Shown in pieces: positions 35,700 to 44,513 of a DNA stretch of 64,000 nucleotides. The position numbers were made by a program, and so were the translations under genes. Position 1 is the first letter of the stretch; each line of letters starts with the position of its first letter. The DNA lies in assembly GCA_002315505.1 (NCBI GenBank), contig DCGX01000012.1:1-64000 (forward strand), read 5' to 3'. This DNA comes from Ruminococcaceae bacterium UBA1767. Its GTDB lineage: Bacteria; Bacillota; Clostridia; Oscillospirales; Acutalibacteraceae. Below the pieces are notes generated by a model. It did not search any database. It was not told the origin of the DNA and saw only the letters and a list, made by a program, of their open reading frames with translations.

Positions 35700-36423
35700 T
35701 AAAAGTAAACAGAAAAAATTTATGCTTGCGCAGAGAATTGCCGCAGTTTCGGTGTGTGCTGCGATAGGCATTGCTTTTCTTGTCTGCTACATTAAATACG
35801 GAAAACAGCTTTATTCGATTTTCGGAAATGTGGATTCGCTTAAGGCTTTCCTTGCACGCTTTAAAGGATACGACCAGTTGATATTTGTCGGAATAAGAGC
35901 GTTTCAGACGGTGGTAAAAATTATTCCAGCTGAGCCACTTGAAATCGGCTCGGGTGCACTTTATGGTACGTGGGGCGGACTGCTTTTCTGTATGCTCGGC
36001 ACTGAAATAGGTTCGCTTGTTATTATTCTGCTGACGAAAATTTTCGGCAGGAAGCTTGTTGATTTGTTTATACCAATTGAAAAACTTGATTCTCTTAAAT
36101 TCCTTCAGAATCAAAAGCGGGTATATGTGTCACTGTTTTTCATTTATCTTATTCCGGGTACACCGAAGGATGTTCTGACATATATTGCAGGTCTGACAAA
36201 GCTAAATATTCCGAAATTCCTTTTGATTACAGGTATTGCCCGTATTCCGTCAATTATTACTTCGACACTTTGCGGTGAGCAGATAATTCAGCATAATTAT
36301 TCGTTAGCTATACTTATTTTTGTTATTACGGCATTGATAAGTATTATCGGTTCTTTAATTTATAAAAAAATAATTGCAAAAAAAGACAAAGAAACAGACG
36401 ATAAATTTCAGGGAGAAGATTGA
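35665..36423 (+). CDS. TVP38/TMEM64 (VTT domain) membrane protein
   Basis: Polytopic membrane protein (about 252 aa) with the VTT/SNARE-associated domain. Conserved blocks: PAEPLEIGSGALYGTWGG, GTEIGSLVIILLTKIFGR, and YLIPGTPKDVLTYIAGLT with the family Pro-Gly-Thr-Pro-Lys-Asp element. Related DedA/VTT proteins are implicated in recycling lipid carriers such as undecaprenyl phosphate, which fits an operon for surface-polysaccharide assembly. The start is uncertain: TTG 35665 has AGGGGA 4 nt upstream and TTG 35677 has GGGGAG 4 nt upstream; both overlap the GT8 gene. Confidence 0.85.
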   Translation: MGSTLNDIKTSDKSKQKKFMLAQRIAAVSVCAAIGIAFLVCYIKYGKQLYSIFGNVDSLKAFLARFKGYDQLIFVGIRAFQTVVKIIPAEPLEIGSGALYGTWGGLLFCMLGTEIGSLVIILLTKIFGRKLVDLFIPIEKLDSLKFLQNQKRVYVSLFFIYLIPGTPKDVLTYIAGLTKLNIPKFLLITGIARIPSIITSTLCGEQIIQHNYSLAILIFVITALISIIGSLIYKKIIAKKDKETDDKFQGED

Positions 36424-37772
36424 GCTTGATAACTGAAAAAACAGATACAATGAACAAACTGTGGAAAACTGCGCCGTTGACAATAGGCTTGGCGGCATTG
36501 TTACCCGAATATGTTGCGCCTGTTTTAACACTTGTTTGTTTCATTCTTGTACTTAAAAACAGAATAGCTAATGGGATGAAGCCACGATTCGGTGCAATCG
36601 GGGCGGCCATAATTGTCTTTATGACATGGATGGTGGTTTGCTCATTTTATTCTTCGTATATTGTTTCATCTCTTGCAAGTATCGGTTTGTGGCTTCTGAT
36701 GTTTATGGGATTTTATTTCACGTCGGAGGTTGTCGATACGAAAGAAAAGCTCGAAAGGGTGTTTTTCTTCGGCAGTGTTGCGGCAGGTGTTGCAGGTGCA
36801 ATCGGAATAGCGGAGGTTATTCTTTACCATTACGGCAATTACATAGCACCGGGATTGGATAAGTTGTTTAATCCGTTCTGGCATTTCCTTGATGTCGGTA
36901 TTGCAAAGCTGGTAGTAATTTTACCGAAGTTTATTGTTTCGGCTATGCCGAGAACGAAGTTCGTTACCTTCCCGACAAGGGGTTGCTCAACATTTACAAA
37001 TCCTTTGTTCTTCTCGACTTTTGAGGTTATGATGATTCCGTTCTGTGCACATTGCTTCTTATGTCTGAAGGAAAGAAAGAAACAAATCATCGGATTGTTA
37101 TGTCTGCTTCTTTCAATAGGCGGTGTTGCAAGCTCTTATTCACGTGGACCATATATTTTTGCGGCAATTGTAGTTTTGATTTTGTTCCTCTATGGTGGCA
37201 AAAAGGCTCTCAAGCTCCTGGCTGCGTGCGGAATTTCCTTGTGCGGAGTAATGGTTATTGCGAGCGGAACGGTTAAAAGATTGTTCACCTTAAATGCAAA
37301 GGAGCTTTCTGTTAACACGAGAACTGAAATATGGAAGGCTGCTTTAAAAATGTTTAAGGAGCATCCGATATTTGGCTACGGTACAGGCTTTAACAATATT
37401 CGTCAGCTTCTTCATGAAGATTTTAAAATCAAACAGCCTCACGCACATAATATTCTTTTTGAAATTCAGCTTGAAAACGGAATCCTCGGAACTTTGCTTT
37501 TTATTGCAATTCTCATTGTATTTGCTATTAATATTTTCAAGCTATTTAAAAAAGGCGGAGAATGCAAAAATTATGCGATTACTCTTTTTGCTTCAATTGC
37601 AGGCTTTACTCTTTGCGGAATGACAGACTGTCTTTTTTACGGACTTAAACCGCTTCAGTATATGATGATGATTTTCGGAATTTCGCAGGCGGTATTTTCT
37701 CTTTTCCTCAAGGACGAGGAGGTTAATTTGATTCCGAAAAAAATAAGAGAAAAAATCCCTTTCTTAAAATGA
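36420..37772 (+). CDS. O-antigen ligase/polymerase-like membrane protein
   Basis: Polytopic protein (450 aa, about ten to twelve helices) of the Wzy/WaaL/RfaL superfamily. The large outer loop before the last helices carries SYSRGPYIF, then NTRTEIWKAALKMFKEHP with FGYGTGFNNI and PHAHNILFEIQLENGILG; the Arg and the His pair are typical catalytic positions of this superfamily. It would polymerise or ligate a lipid-linked glycan. Start is TTG at 36420 with GGGAG about 5 nt upstream, overlapping the previous stop (TTGA). Last gene of the GT8 operon. In Gram-positive bacteria such proteins polymerise capsule or attach wall polymers. Confidence 0.87.
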   Translation: MSLITEKTDTMNKLWKTAPLTIGLAALLPEYVAPVLTLVCFILVLKNRIANGMKPRFGAIGAAIIVFMTWMVVCSFYSSYIVSSLASIGLWLLMFMGFYFTSEVVDTKEKLERVFFFGSVAAGVAGAIGIAEVILYHYGNYIAPGLDKLFNPFWHFLDVGIAKLVVILPKFIVSAMPRTKFVTFPTRGCSTFTNPLFFSTFEVMMIPFCAHCFLCLKERKKQIIGLLCLLLSIGGVASSYSRGPYIFAAIVVLILFLYGGKKALKLLAACGISLCGVMVIASGTVKRLFTLNAKELSVNTRTEIWKAALKMFKEHPIFGYGTGFNNIRQLLHEDFKIKQPHAHNILFEIQLENGILGTLLFIAILIVFAINIFKLFKKGGECKNYAITLFASIAGFTLCGMTDCLFYGLKPLQYMMMIFGISQAVFSLFLKDEEVNLIPKKIREKIPFLK

Positions 37773-37782
37773 ATCAGTTTTG

Positions 37783-37813
37783 AGCATCTGTTCTGTGAGC
37801 AGGTGCTTTTTTA
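37783..37813 (+). terminator. Terminator of the GT8 operon
   Basis: AGCATCTG ... CAGGTGCT stem (one G-U pair), then TTTTTT. Confidence 0.8.
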
Positions 37814-37864
37814 TTGAAATTTGCATAAAAATCCGCAAAAAGCTTACTTATTATTATCAATTTG

Positions 37865-37892
37865 TTGACAAAACATTAAAAACTATTATAAT
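37865..37892 (+). promoter_or_regulatory. Strong promoter of the secreted lipase-like gene
   Basis: Consensus TTGACA and TATAAT, 16-nt spacer. Confidence 0.85.
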
Positions 37893-37906
37893 GATAGTGT
37901 TAAGGT

Positions 37907-37924
37907 GTATGCCCTGTGGCATAC
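37907..37924 (+). promoter_or_regulatory. 5' leader hairpin
   Basis: GTATGCC-CTGT-GGCATAC in the leader between promoter and ribosome site; 7-bp stem with no T-run, so an mRNA-stability element or operator rather than a terminator. Confidence 0.55.
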
Positions 37925-37949
37925 AATTATTTTGACAGGAGGATAATTT

Positions 37950-40097
37950 ATGAAAAAATTTCTTGCGGTTTTGCTTTGCATGGTAATGATTGCTATGACA
38001 GTTATTCCTTGTGCATTTGCAGGACAGGACGAAACAAATTTTGACACCGCAAGCTCTGTTGAACAGGCTTTGAAAATGAGCGGTGACGAGTATCCGATAG
38101 TTTTCGTTACAGGTATCGGACAGACATTCTCATACTATCTTGATGATGCAAGTGAAAAGGTAATGTACCTTCACGGTGAAGAGCATCATTTCAGCACAAT
38201 GGCTAACCTCTTCTTGCTCGATACTGAAATCACAACGATTCTCGGTGATGCATTTGAGGAAATCGGCAACGGAGATATGACATCAACTGAGGCGGCAAGG
38301 GTTCTTAATCAGCTTAAGAATAACAAAATTCTTATGGATAATTTTGGCACAAAAGAGGATGCCGCTAACTTTGCTCTTGTAATCGGTCAGATGGTAAAGA
38401 CTCTTCTTACAGGTGAGTACAGTATCAATTATGACAATCTCTGTCAGCTTGCAAGAAATCTTCTTAAGGATAATATAATCGATGAAAACGGCAAGCTCCC
38501 GGACTACATTCTTCCTGCAGTTAACGAGTGTCCTGTAAGTGAATTTGATGTTTTGCCAAACGGACAGGAAGCAACTTCATTCGGTAAAGGCAGATTCTAC
38601 AGAGATGTTCCTTGCCGTGAAATTCTTCAAGAAATCGGCGAAGATAAAGTATTCTGCTACAACTACGCTCCTTTCGGTAATCTTTCAACAATTTCAGAGG
38701 GACTTGACCATCTTATTAACGATGTAATTCTCGGTGAAGATGGATACTTCCCTGATGCTGATAAGGTTGTTCTTGTTCCTATGAGCATGGGTGCAGCTAT
38801 GGTAAGCCAGTATCTTTATAATTGTGAGCAGGCAGGTAAAGACCCTCACATTGCAAGAGTTGTAAGTGTTGTTGGCTGCTGGAACGGCAGTGACATTATG
38901 GCTGACCTTATCGAGAAGAAGTATATTGAAAATTCAAAGGACCTCTTCTACACAAACTGGGATTTGATTACAGGTAACAATTCAACAACAGGTACTGTTC
39001 TTGATGTTGCAATGCATCTTTTCCATCACGAAAATCTTTCAAGACTTATCACTGACGTTCTCAGTGCAATTTGTGATGAGCTTGTATTAAAGTCCCCGTC
39101 AATGCTTGCACTTATTCCTTGCGACAGATATGATGCAATCAGAGAAGCATATCTCACAAGACCGGGCTATGAAAATGTTCTTAAGGAGCTCGACCAGTAT
39201 CACCAGGTACAGCTTCATCTCGAGGAGAGAATGAAGAAGCTCAATGAGCAGTATGGTATTGAATTCTATTTTATCAGCGGCTATGGTCTTGACCTCGGCG
39301 GCGGATATGAAACATATAACACAAGCCGTGATAACTATTCTTTCTTTGGTTTCCTTAATTCAGCAAATAAGGTAAATTCAGACGAAATTATTCCGATTCA
39401 GTCAACTGCTCCGGGAACATCCTATGTTCTTGCAGGAGAGAAGTTCTCTGACGAATATATTGCACAGGCAAAGGCAAACGGTACATATAAGTATATTGAC
39501 ACATACAGCCAGTCAATCGACGTTTCGACCTGCTATTATCCTGACCACGTATGGACATTCTATCAGCAGGTTCATCAGCTTGACAATAACAACACAGCTT
39601 TGAAGCTCGCATTTAAGATTGCAACAGGTGAAATCACAAGTGTAAATGATTGCAAGGACACATTCCCGCAGTTCAACGATTCACGTGACCTTCGTGGAAT
39701 TAACGGAAGCGTTGATTCCATCAAAAAGATGATTGCTTCGTGTGAGGGTAAGCCGGAGTTTGATGAAATCGTTGCTGAAGCAAACACATATCTTGAAAAA
39801 GCACAGACAATTATTGACTCAACAATTAACCACAGAGATGATGAAGAAGCATTTGCTAAGGAACTCAGCGAATTCGCTTCAAAGTTCAGCAAGACCATTA
39901 AGGGTGAGGCAACAGATACTGCAAGCGAGCCATCATTCTGGGACAAGAACGGCGAATCAATAATGAATGCGATTGATGAAATCGTTTACAAGGTATTCGG
40001 ACATTGGGGATTTGCCGACGTTACAATCACAGGCAAGCTCTTCAATATGTGGATGAAGGTACTTTGGCAGTTTATTCCTGTACTTAATCTTGTATAA
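37950..40097 (+). CDS. Secreted lipase-like alpha/beta hydrolase with C-terminal tail
   Basis: Exported hydrolase of 715 aa. Signal peptide cleaved at AFA-GQD near residue 25; the first strand YPIVFVTGIGQTF and the nucleophile elbow VLVPMSMGAAMVSQYL (Ser near 278) give an alpha/beta fold, and the overall plan is shared with the lipase-like protein at 52481-54385. A Glu/Lys-rich helical region near residues 600-660 precedes the end, which is hydrophobic and Trp/Phe-rich (MWMKVLWQFIPVLNLV). Substrate unknown: lipids or acylated polymers. Codon choice (AAC, AAG, CTT, TTC) together with a consensus promoter suggests one of the most expressed genes in the window. GGAGG is 8 nt before the ATG. Confidence 0.8.
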   Translation: MKKFLAVLLCMVMIAMTVIPCAFAGQDETNFDTASSVEQALKMSGDEYPIVFVTGIGQTFSYYLDDASEKVMYLHGEEHHFSTMANLFLLDTEITTILGDAFEEIGNGDMTSTEAARVLNQLKNNKILMDNFGTKEDAANFALVIGQMVKTLLTGEYSINYDNLCQLARNLLKDNIIDENGKLPDYILPAVNECPVSEFDVLPNGQEATSFGKGRFYRDVPCREILQEIGEDKVFCYNYAPFGNLSTISEGLDHLINDVILGEDGYFPDADKVVLVPMSMGAAMVSQYLYNCEQAGKDPHIARVVSVVGCWNGSDIMADLIEKKYIENSKDLFYTNWDLITGNNSTTGTVLDVAMHLFHHENLSRLITDVLSAICDELVLKSPSMLALIPCDRYDAIREAYLTRPGYENVLKELDQYHQVQLHLEERMKKLNEQYGIEFYFISGYGLDLGGGYETYNTSRDNYSFFGFLNSANKVNSDEIIPIQSTAPGTSYVLAGEKFSDEYIAQAKANGTYKYIDTYSQSIDVSTCYYPDHVWTFYQQVHQLDNNNTALKLAFKIATGEITSVNDCKDTFPQFNDSRDLRGINGSVDSIKKMIASCEGKPEFDEIVAEANTYLEKAQTIIDSTINHRDDEEAFAKELSEFASKFSKTIKGEATDTASEPSFWDKNGESIMNAIDEIVYKVFGHWGFADVTITGKLFNMWMKVLWQFIPVLNLV

Positions 40098-40103
40098 TAA
40101 TTT

Positions 40104-40131
40104 ATCCCCGTACTCAGTGCGGGGATTTTTT
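40104..40131 (+). terminator. Rho-independent terminator
   Basis: ATCCCCG ... CGGGGAT stem with a 9-nt loop, then T6. Confidence 0.92.
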
Positions 40132-40145
40132 CATTCAAAATACTA

Positions 40146-40174
40146 TTTACATAGCTTTAATAAAATGATATTCT
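40146..40174 (+). promoter_or_regulatory. Promoter of the Asp-box/GH16/DMT operon
   Basis: TTTACA, 17 nt, TGA-TATTCT (weak extended -10). Confidence 0.45.
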
Positions 40175-40204
40175 ATAAATATAGTTTTATTTTCGGAGGG
40201 TATT

Positions 40205-41374
40205 ATGAAGGTATTTTCAGGAATTTTAGCTTTTATATATTATATTCTTGCAATTATCGGATTGCCTTATGGAGATAGCAGCGTTATTTTTACTCCGCAT
40301 AACAATTTTGTTATCGAAACAAAAACGGATATTTACTGTCCGTCGGATGAAGTCTGGGTCAATGGTGCGGAATATCCGACGATTATTCAGCTTTCCTGTA
40401 ATGGCGAAAAGAACGGCACGTTGCTCGCAACCTTTGAGGTTTTCGACAAAGGTTTTACAAAGTTTCGTATAATGGAAAGTACTGACAAAGGCAACTCATG
40501 GGAAGAAATTTCGTCAGTAACGGAAACGATAAGCTCTGACTTGCAGGCGGCGTGGGAGCCGTGTCTGTTTGAACTGCCCGAGGATATCGGAAGCTATAAA
40601 AAGGGTACAATAATATTAGGCGGCATTTCACTTGATGACGGATGTAAAAGCAAGACACAGCTTTCGATATGGACAAGTGAGGACTGCGGAAGAACGTGGA
40701 GTGAAATTTCCGTTGCGGATGAGGCAGGCGGCACTGGTGACGGAATATGGGAACCATGGTTTGTATATGAAAACGGAGTCCTGTATTGCTTCTATTCAGA
40801 TGATTCTGACCCTGTTTACAGCCAGACTATTGTATACAAAAGCACAACAGACCTTGTTAACTGGAGTGAAAAAATACCTGTTGTTGTCCATAAAAATCCC
40901 GATGACAGACCGGGTATGCCTGTCGTTACAAAAATGGGAAACGGAAAATACTATCTTTGCTACGAGCTGTTGTCAGATGGAGAAAACAAGCCGTGCAGAT
41001 ATAAAATATCCGATTCAATTTCGGAATGGAATGCAGACGAGGAAGGTACCGAAATAATAGCATTATGTAAAAGAGAAATTCATACCTCACCGATTTGCTT
41101 GTGGATTCCAGACGGCGGCGAAAACGGTACGTTAATATTAAACGGGCAATATGGAAACAAAGGAAATAATGAATTGTTTGTAAGCTATGATTACGGTGAA
41201 ACCTATTCGCTTATGGTCAGCCCGTTTGAATATGACAGCAGTAAACGTGGATTCGGCTATTCTCCGTCGATAATTTATTCAGAAGAGGATAAAAAAATAT
41301 ATTACGTTAATACGGTTGACTATAAAGAGGATTTGTCAAAAATTCAGTTTGTAAGATTGGGCGTTTCGAATTGA
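40205..41374 (+). CDS. Membrane-anchored Asp-box (BNR) propeller, exo-glycosidase-like
   Basis: Surface beta-propeller of 389 aa. An N-terminal hydrophobic segment (FSGILAFIYYILAIIGLP) without a cleavage site should hold it in the membrane. Asp-box-like repeats: STDKGNSWEE, SEDCGRTWSEI, STTDLVNWSEK and SYDYGETYSL. The blocks YPTIIQLSCNGEKNGTLL, WEPCLFELPEDIGSYKKGT and DRPGMPVVTKMGNGKYYL recall the GH93 exo-arabinanase and related BNR families more than GH33 sialidases. Activity is therefore uncertain: exo-arabinanase-like or sialidase-like. GGAGGG precedes the ATG. First gene of an operon with a GH16 enzyme (22 nt gap) and a DMT transporter (34 nt gap), suggesting a small outside-digest/inside-import unit. 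Confidence 0.8.
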   Translation: MKVFSGILAFIYYILAIIGLPYGDSSVIFTPHNNFVIETKTDIYCPSDEVWVNGAEYPTIIQLSCNGEKNGTLLATFEVFDKGFTKFRIMESTDKGNSWEEISSVTETISSDLQAAWEPCLFELPEDIGSYKKGTIILGGISLDDGCKSKTQLSIWTSEDCGRTWSEISVADEAGGTGDGIWEPWFVYENGVLYCFYSDDSDPVYSQTIVYKSTTDLVNWSEKIPVVVHKNPDDRPGMPVVTKMGNGKYYLCYELLSDGENKPCRYKISDSISEWNADEEGTEIIALCKREIHTSPICLWIPDGGENGTLILNGQYGNKGNNELFVSYDYGETYSLMVSPFEYDSSKRGFGYSPSIIYSEEDKKIYYVNTVDYKEDLSKIQFVRLGVSN

Positions 41375-41396
41375 GAAAATACTTAGGAGGCAGAAA

Positions 41397-42317
41397 ATGT
41401 TAGAAAAATTAATGGATTTATTTAAGCTGGCATATCGTCAGAAGGAAGCAATTTACAGAGTCGGGGACATTTTTAAAAGTGTATTTGCAAACGGATTTAA
41501 TCCTAAGAGAATTTTTGCAGGCTTGTTAGCTTTTTTTGAAATGTTCGGTTGTGTTCTTTTCGATTTGCCTGTTACACCGGCAGGTGAAGAGCTTGACCTG
41601 GGCGGATATGAAATTGTTTTCTGCGACGAATTTGACGGAGATAAGCTCGATACGGACGTATGGGAATTCCGCCGATATGGTGCGGATGCAGGTGCGTTTG
41701 ATTCACCATCGCAGGTCAGTGTAAGTGACGGTAAGCTTCATATTAAGGTTGAATACAAGGAAGACGGCGAATACGGAGCAGGTTGGTATATGGCTGATTT
41801 ACAGCTCATAAAAAAATATAAGCAGGGATATTTTGAAATAAAGTGCAAATGTAATGACGGCGGAGATTTCTGGAGTGCCTTCTGGATTCAGGCAAGCCAC
41901 CCGTATGACCACTACATTTCAAACGGCGGCTTAGGCGGTGCGGAGCTTGACATTTTTGAGGCCGCTGACCAGGAGTCAAAAATAAAGAGAGAACGTTATT
42001 CAATTACAAATACAATTCATTGTAACGGCTTTGACGATGATATCGAAAACATAGATTCACGTGGTCTTGGCGCATTCTATGTCGGAAACAATATCTATGA
42101 AAATTACAATACTTACGGACTTAAATGGACAGAGGAAGAGTACATTTTCTATATTAATGGAATTGAAACCGCAAGAAGCTCCTTCGCAAAGGGTACTTCA
42201 CAGGTTGAGGAATCTGTCTGCGTTTCAGTTTGTGCACCGTCGGAGGTTACAATCGATAAGGATATCACATCTGAGTTTACTGTAGATTATGTAAAAATCT
42301 GGCAAAAGGCAGAATGA
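41397..42317 (+). CDS. GH16 endo-beta-glucanase (laminarinase/lichenase-like), N-terminally anchored
   Basis: Retaining endo-glucanase of GH16 cutting beta-1,3(4)-glucans or related polymers. The jelly-roll opens with VFCDEFDGDKLDTDVW, and the catalytic Glu-x-Asp-x2-Glu motif is ELDIFE (nucleophile Glu near 183, acid/base Glu near 188), with FWIQASHPYDHY in front. The first about 65 residues are unusual: an amphipathic helix-like stretch (LMDLFKLAYRQKEAIYRVG), then a hydrophobic run (IFAGLLAFFEMFGCVLFDLP) with no signal-peptidase site, instead of a standard signal peptide. It is probably displayed on the membrane. TTAGGAGG precedes the ATG. It lies between the Asp-box gene and the DMT transporter in one operon. 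Confidence 0.9.
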   Translation: MLEKLMDLFKLAYRQKEAIYRVGDIFKSVFANGFNPKRIFAGLLAFFEMFGCVLFDLPVTPAGEELDLGGYEIVFCDEFDGDKLDTDVWEFRRYGADAGAFDSPSQVSVSDGKLHIKVEYKEDGEYGAGWYMADLQLIKKYKQGYFEIKCKCNDGGDFWSAFWIQASHPYDHYISNGGLGGAELDIFEAADQESKIKRERYSITNTIHCNGFDDDIENIDSRGLGAFYVGNNIYENYNTYGLKWTEEEYIFYINGIETARSSFAKGTSQVEESVCVSVCAPSEVTIDKDITSEFTVDYVKIWQKAE

Positions 42318-42351
42318 TTTTAAAAAATACGGAATAAAAAGAGGCTATTTT

Positions 42352-43218
42352 ATGTGGATTATAATGGCGGTTTTGTCCGCCGTGTTTGCAGGCATTACAT
42401 CTATTCTTGCAAAATCCGGAATTAAAAAAACAGATTCGGTTGTTGCAACGGCACTTAGAACTATTGTTGTTCTTGTCTTTTCGTGGATTATGGTGTTCGT
42501 TGTCGGCTCAGCAAAAACAATAGGCGAAATCAGCACTAAGTCGCTCATATTTCTTATTCTTTCGGGAATTGCAACGGGTGCTTCATGGCTGTGCTATTTC
42601 AAGGCACTTTCCTCGGGCAACATAAACAAGGTAGTTCCGATAGATAAATCCAGCACAATTCTTACCGTGCTTCTTGCGATTATTTTATTCGGCGAAACGA
42701 ATAATCTGTGGATAAAGTTAGTTTGCACTTTGTTTCTTGCAATAGGAACTTTTTTGATGATTGAGAAGAAATCCGACACAGATGGGCATGAGGAAAAAGT
42801 GTGGTTCCCGTATGCGGTTGCCTCGGCTGTATTTGCGGCATTGACTTCAATTCTTGCAAAGGTCGGAATTGAAAACGTCGAGTCGAATCTCGGTACGGCA
42901 ATAAGAACAATAGTTGTTCTTATTATGGCTTGGCTCGTTGTTTTTGTAAGAGGAAAGCAAAAGCTGATTAAAAATATTGACAAAAAAGAATTGATATTCA
43001 TCGGACTTTCCGGTGTTGCAACGGGTGGCTCGTGGCTCTGCTACTACTATGCAATTCAAAACGGAATTGTCAGCGTTGTTGTGCCGATTGATAAGCTCAG
43101 CATTTTAGTTGCTATTGTTTTTTCCCGGATTGTTTTTAAGGAACGGTTAAGCAAAAAAGCACTTCTCGGGTTAATAATTATTATTGTCGCAACTCTTGCA
43201 ATGGCAATTTTTGCGTAA
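42352..43218 (+). CDS. EamA/DMT-family transporter
   Basis: Ten-helix drug/metabolite transporter (288 aa) built of two EamA repeats. The repeat is easy to see: SAVFAGITSILAKSGIKKTD with ALRTIVVLVFSW in the first half and SAVFAALTSILAKVGIENVE with AIRTIVVLIMAW in the second; likewise ATGASWLCYFKAL and ATGGSWLCYYYAI. Such close halves suggest a fairly recent internal duplication or strong constraint. It probably exports or imports a small metabolite or sugar. It is the last gene of the Asp-box/GH16 operon, so a sugar substrate is possible but not shown. A strong bidirectional terminator follows. Confidence 0.88.
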   Translation: MWIIMAVLSAVFAGITSILAKSGIKKTDSVVATALRTIVVLVFSWIMVFVVGSAKTIGEISTKSLIFLILSGIATGASWLCYFKALSSGNINKVVPIDKSSTILTVLLAIILFGETNNLWIKLVCTLFLAIGTFLMIEKKSDTDGHEEKVWFPYAVASAVFAALTSILAKVGIENVESNLGTAIRTIVVLIMAWLVVFVRGKQKLIKNIDKKELIFIGLSGVATGGSWLCYYYAIQNGIVSVVVPIDKLSILVAIVFSRIVFKERLSKKALLGLIIIIVATLAMAIFA

Positions 43219-43244
43219 TATCTTGAACAAAATTATTAAAATAA

Positions 43245-43276
43245 AACGGCATGGAATCGAGCGATTCTATGCCGTT
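43245..43276. terminator. Bidirectional terminator
   Basis: AACGGCATGGAATCG-AG-CGATTCTATGCCGTT, nearly perfect 15-bp stem between convergent genes. Confidence 0.88.
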
Positions 43277-43297
43277 ATTTATTACAAATAAGTAATT

Positions 43298-44332
43298 TTA
43301 TGCTTTTGATTTGGATATTATTTTCACGAATTTCGGATAAATAAAACCTATTATTTTGCTGTAAATTATGCCGAGGATGATTGAAACTAAATTCATTCCT
43401 ACACAGAAAATCACATAGCAGTTCATATCTTCAAATTTTTTAATAATAGTATTTAGTGAGATATGAACAAGGTATATTTCAAACGAAGCTCCACCTAAAA
43501 CAGAAAGGAAAGAATTAATTTTCATTCCGATTTTATTGTTGTTCAATGTATCAAAACATTTACAGAAAATCATACATAAACCGGGAGTAATAAAAAAGAA
43601 CGGATACCATGCAAGACCAAATGAACGACAATATTCAGATAATTTGATTTTACAGAAAAGCCAGATTGCAATACCGATTATCATAAAAATAAGGGCAACA
43701 GGAAAAATATTTTTTATGTTTTCTTCCCGCTTTTTACAATCAGCAAAAACAATTCCTAAAATAAAAATAAACAATCGTGATAATCCGATTATTATTTCAC
43801 CATTTGAAAAAAATGTAATGTTTATAATGATGATTATTGCAAACAGAATTAAAACTCGTTTATTTCTTTCTTTAGGACTTCCGGATGAAATGATTGAATA
43901 AAAAATCGGTGTAAAAAGATAAAACCAAAAAATTGCCTGAACATACCAGTTAAACTGATGCTCCAATCCCGAGAGAAATCCCGTCATTACTACATTGCCT
44001 GAAAATGTCTGGATAAGGGAAAATTTATTCTCAGCAACGTCAGACGTGATAAACAAAAGAAGAAATCGTAAAATAATGAACGGAATATATGCAGGTGCTA
44101 ATCGGCTCAAACGACGCTTATAAAATTCCAATGTATCGTTATTTTTATTCAAAGAATAATAAAGACCGAATCCCGAAACAAGAAGAAAAATATCAACACC
44201 GGCCTCACATAAAGATTTGAAATAAGTAACCACCGTGCCAAACTCTAATGTCATATGTAAAAATACAATCATTAGTATTGCAATTCCCATTAACTGAGCT
44301 CGATATTTTGACAGTAAATTAAGCTGATTCAC
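43298..44332 (-). CDS. Acyltransferase 3 family membrane protein (OafA-like)
   Basis: Integral membrane acyltransferase (about 344 aa, ten helices) that O-acetylates surface glycans. The N-terminal block RAQLMGIAILMIVFLHM carries the His usual for the family near the end of helix 1, followed by EAGVDIFLLVSGFGLYYSL, RRLSRLAPAYIPF and a C-terminal GGASFEIYLVHIS, all characteristic. Start set at GTG 44330-44332 because GGGGGG lies 7-8 nt upstream; a longer frame reaching 44419 would add about 29 residues with no ribosome site. Monocistronic. It may modify the same polymer as the MBOAT pair. Confidence 0.87.
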   Translation of the reverse strand: MNQLNLLSKYRAQLMGIAILMIVFLHMTLEFGTVVTYFKSLCEAGVDIFLLVSGFGLYYSLNKNNDTLEFYKRRLSRLAPAYIPFIILRFLLLFITSDVAENKFSLIQTFSGNVVMTGFLSGLEHQFNWYVQAIFWFYLFTPIFYSIISSGSPKERNKRVLILFAIIIIINITFFSNGEIIIGLSRLFIFILGIVFADCKKREENIKNIFPVALIFMIIGIAIWLFCKIKLSEYCRSFGLAWYPFFFITPGLCMIFCKCFDTLNNNKIGMKINSFLSVLGGASFEIYLVHISLNTIIKKFEDMNCYVIFCVGMNLVSIILGIIYSKIIGFIYPKFVKIISKSKA

Positions 44333-44449
44333 TTTTACTACCCCCCATAATAAGGAATCAAGTAATACAAAAAATAAAGTTATTTTAGTCAATATAACAC
44401 AGAATATATTTTTAATCAAGAACTATACAGCAATTTATTTATACAAATA

Positions 44450-44478
44450 TTGAAAAAAGACAACATTTATGATAAAGT
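44450..44478 (+). promoter_or_regulatory. Promoter of the beta-helix/esterase fusion gene
   Basis: TTGAAA, 17 nt, TGA-TAAAGT. Confidence 0.55.
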
Positions 44479-44513
44479 AATAGTGTATACGAATAATGCG
44501 GGAGGTAACCAAT

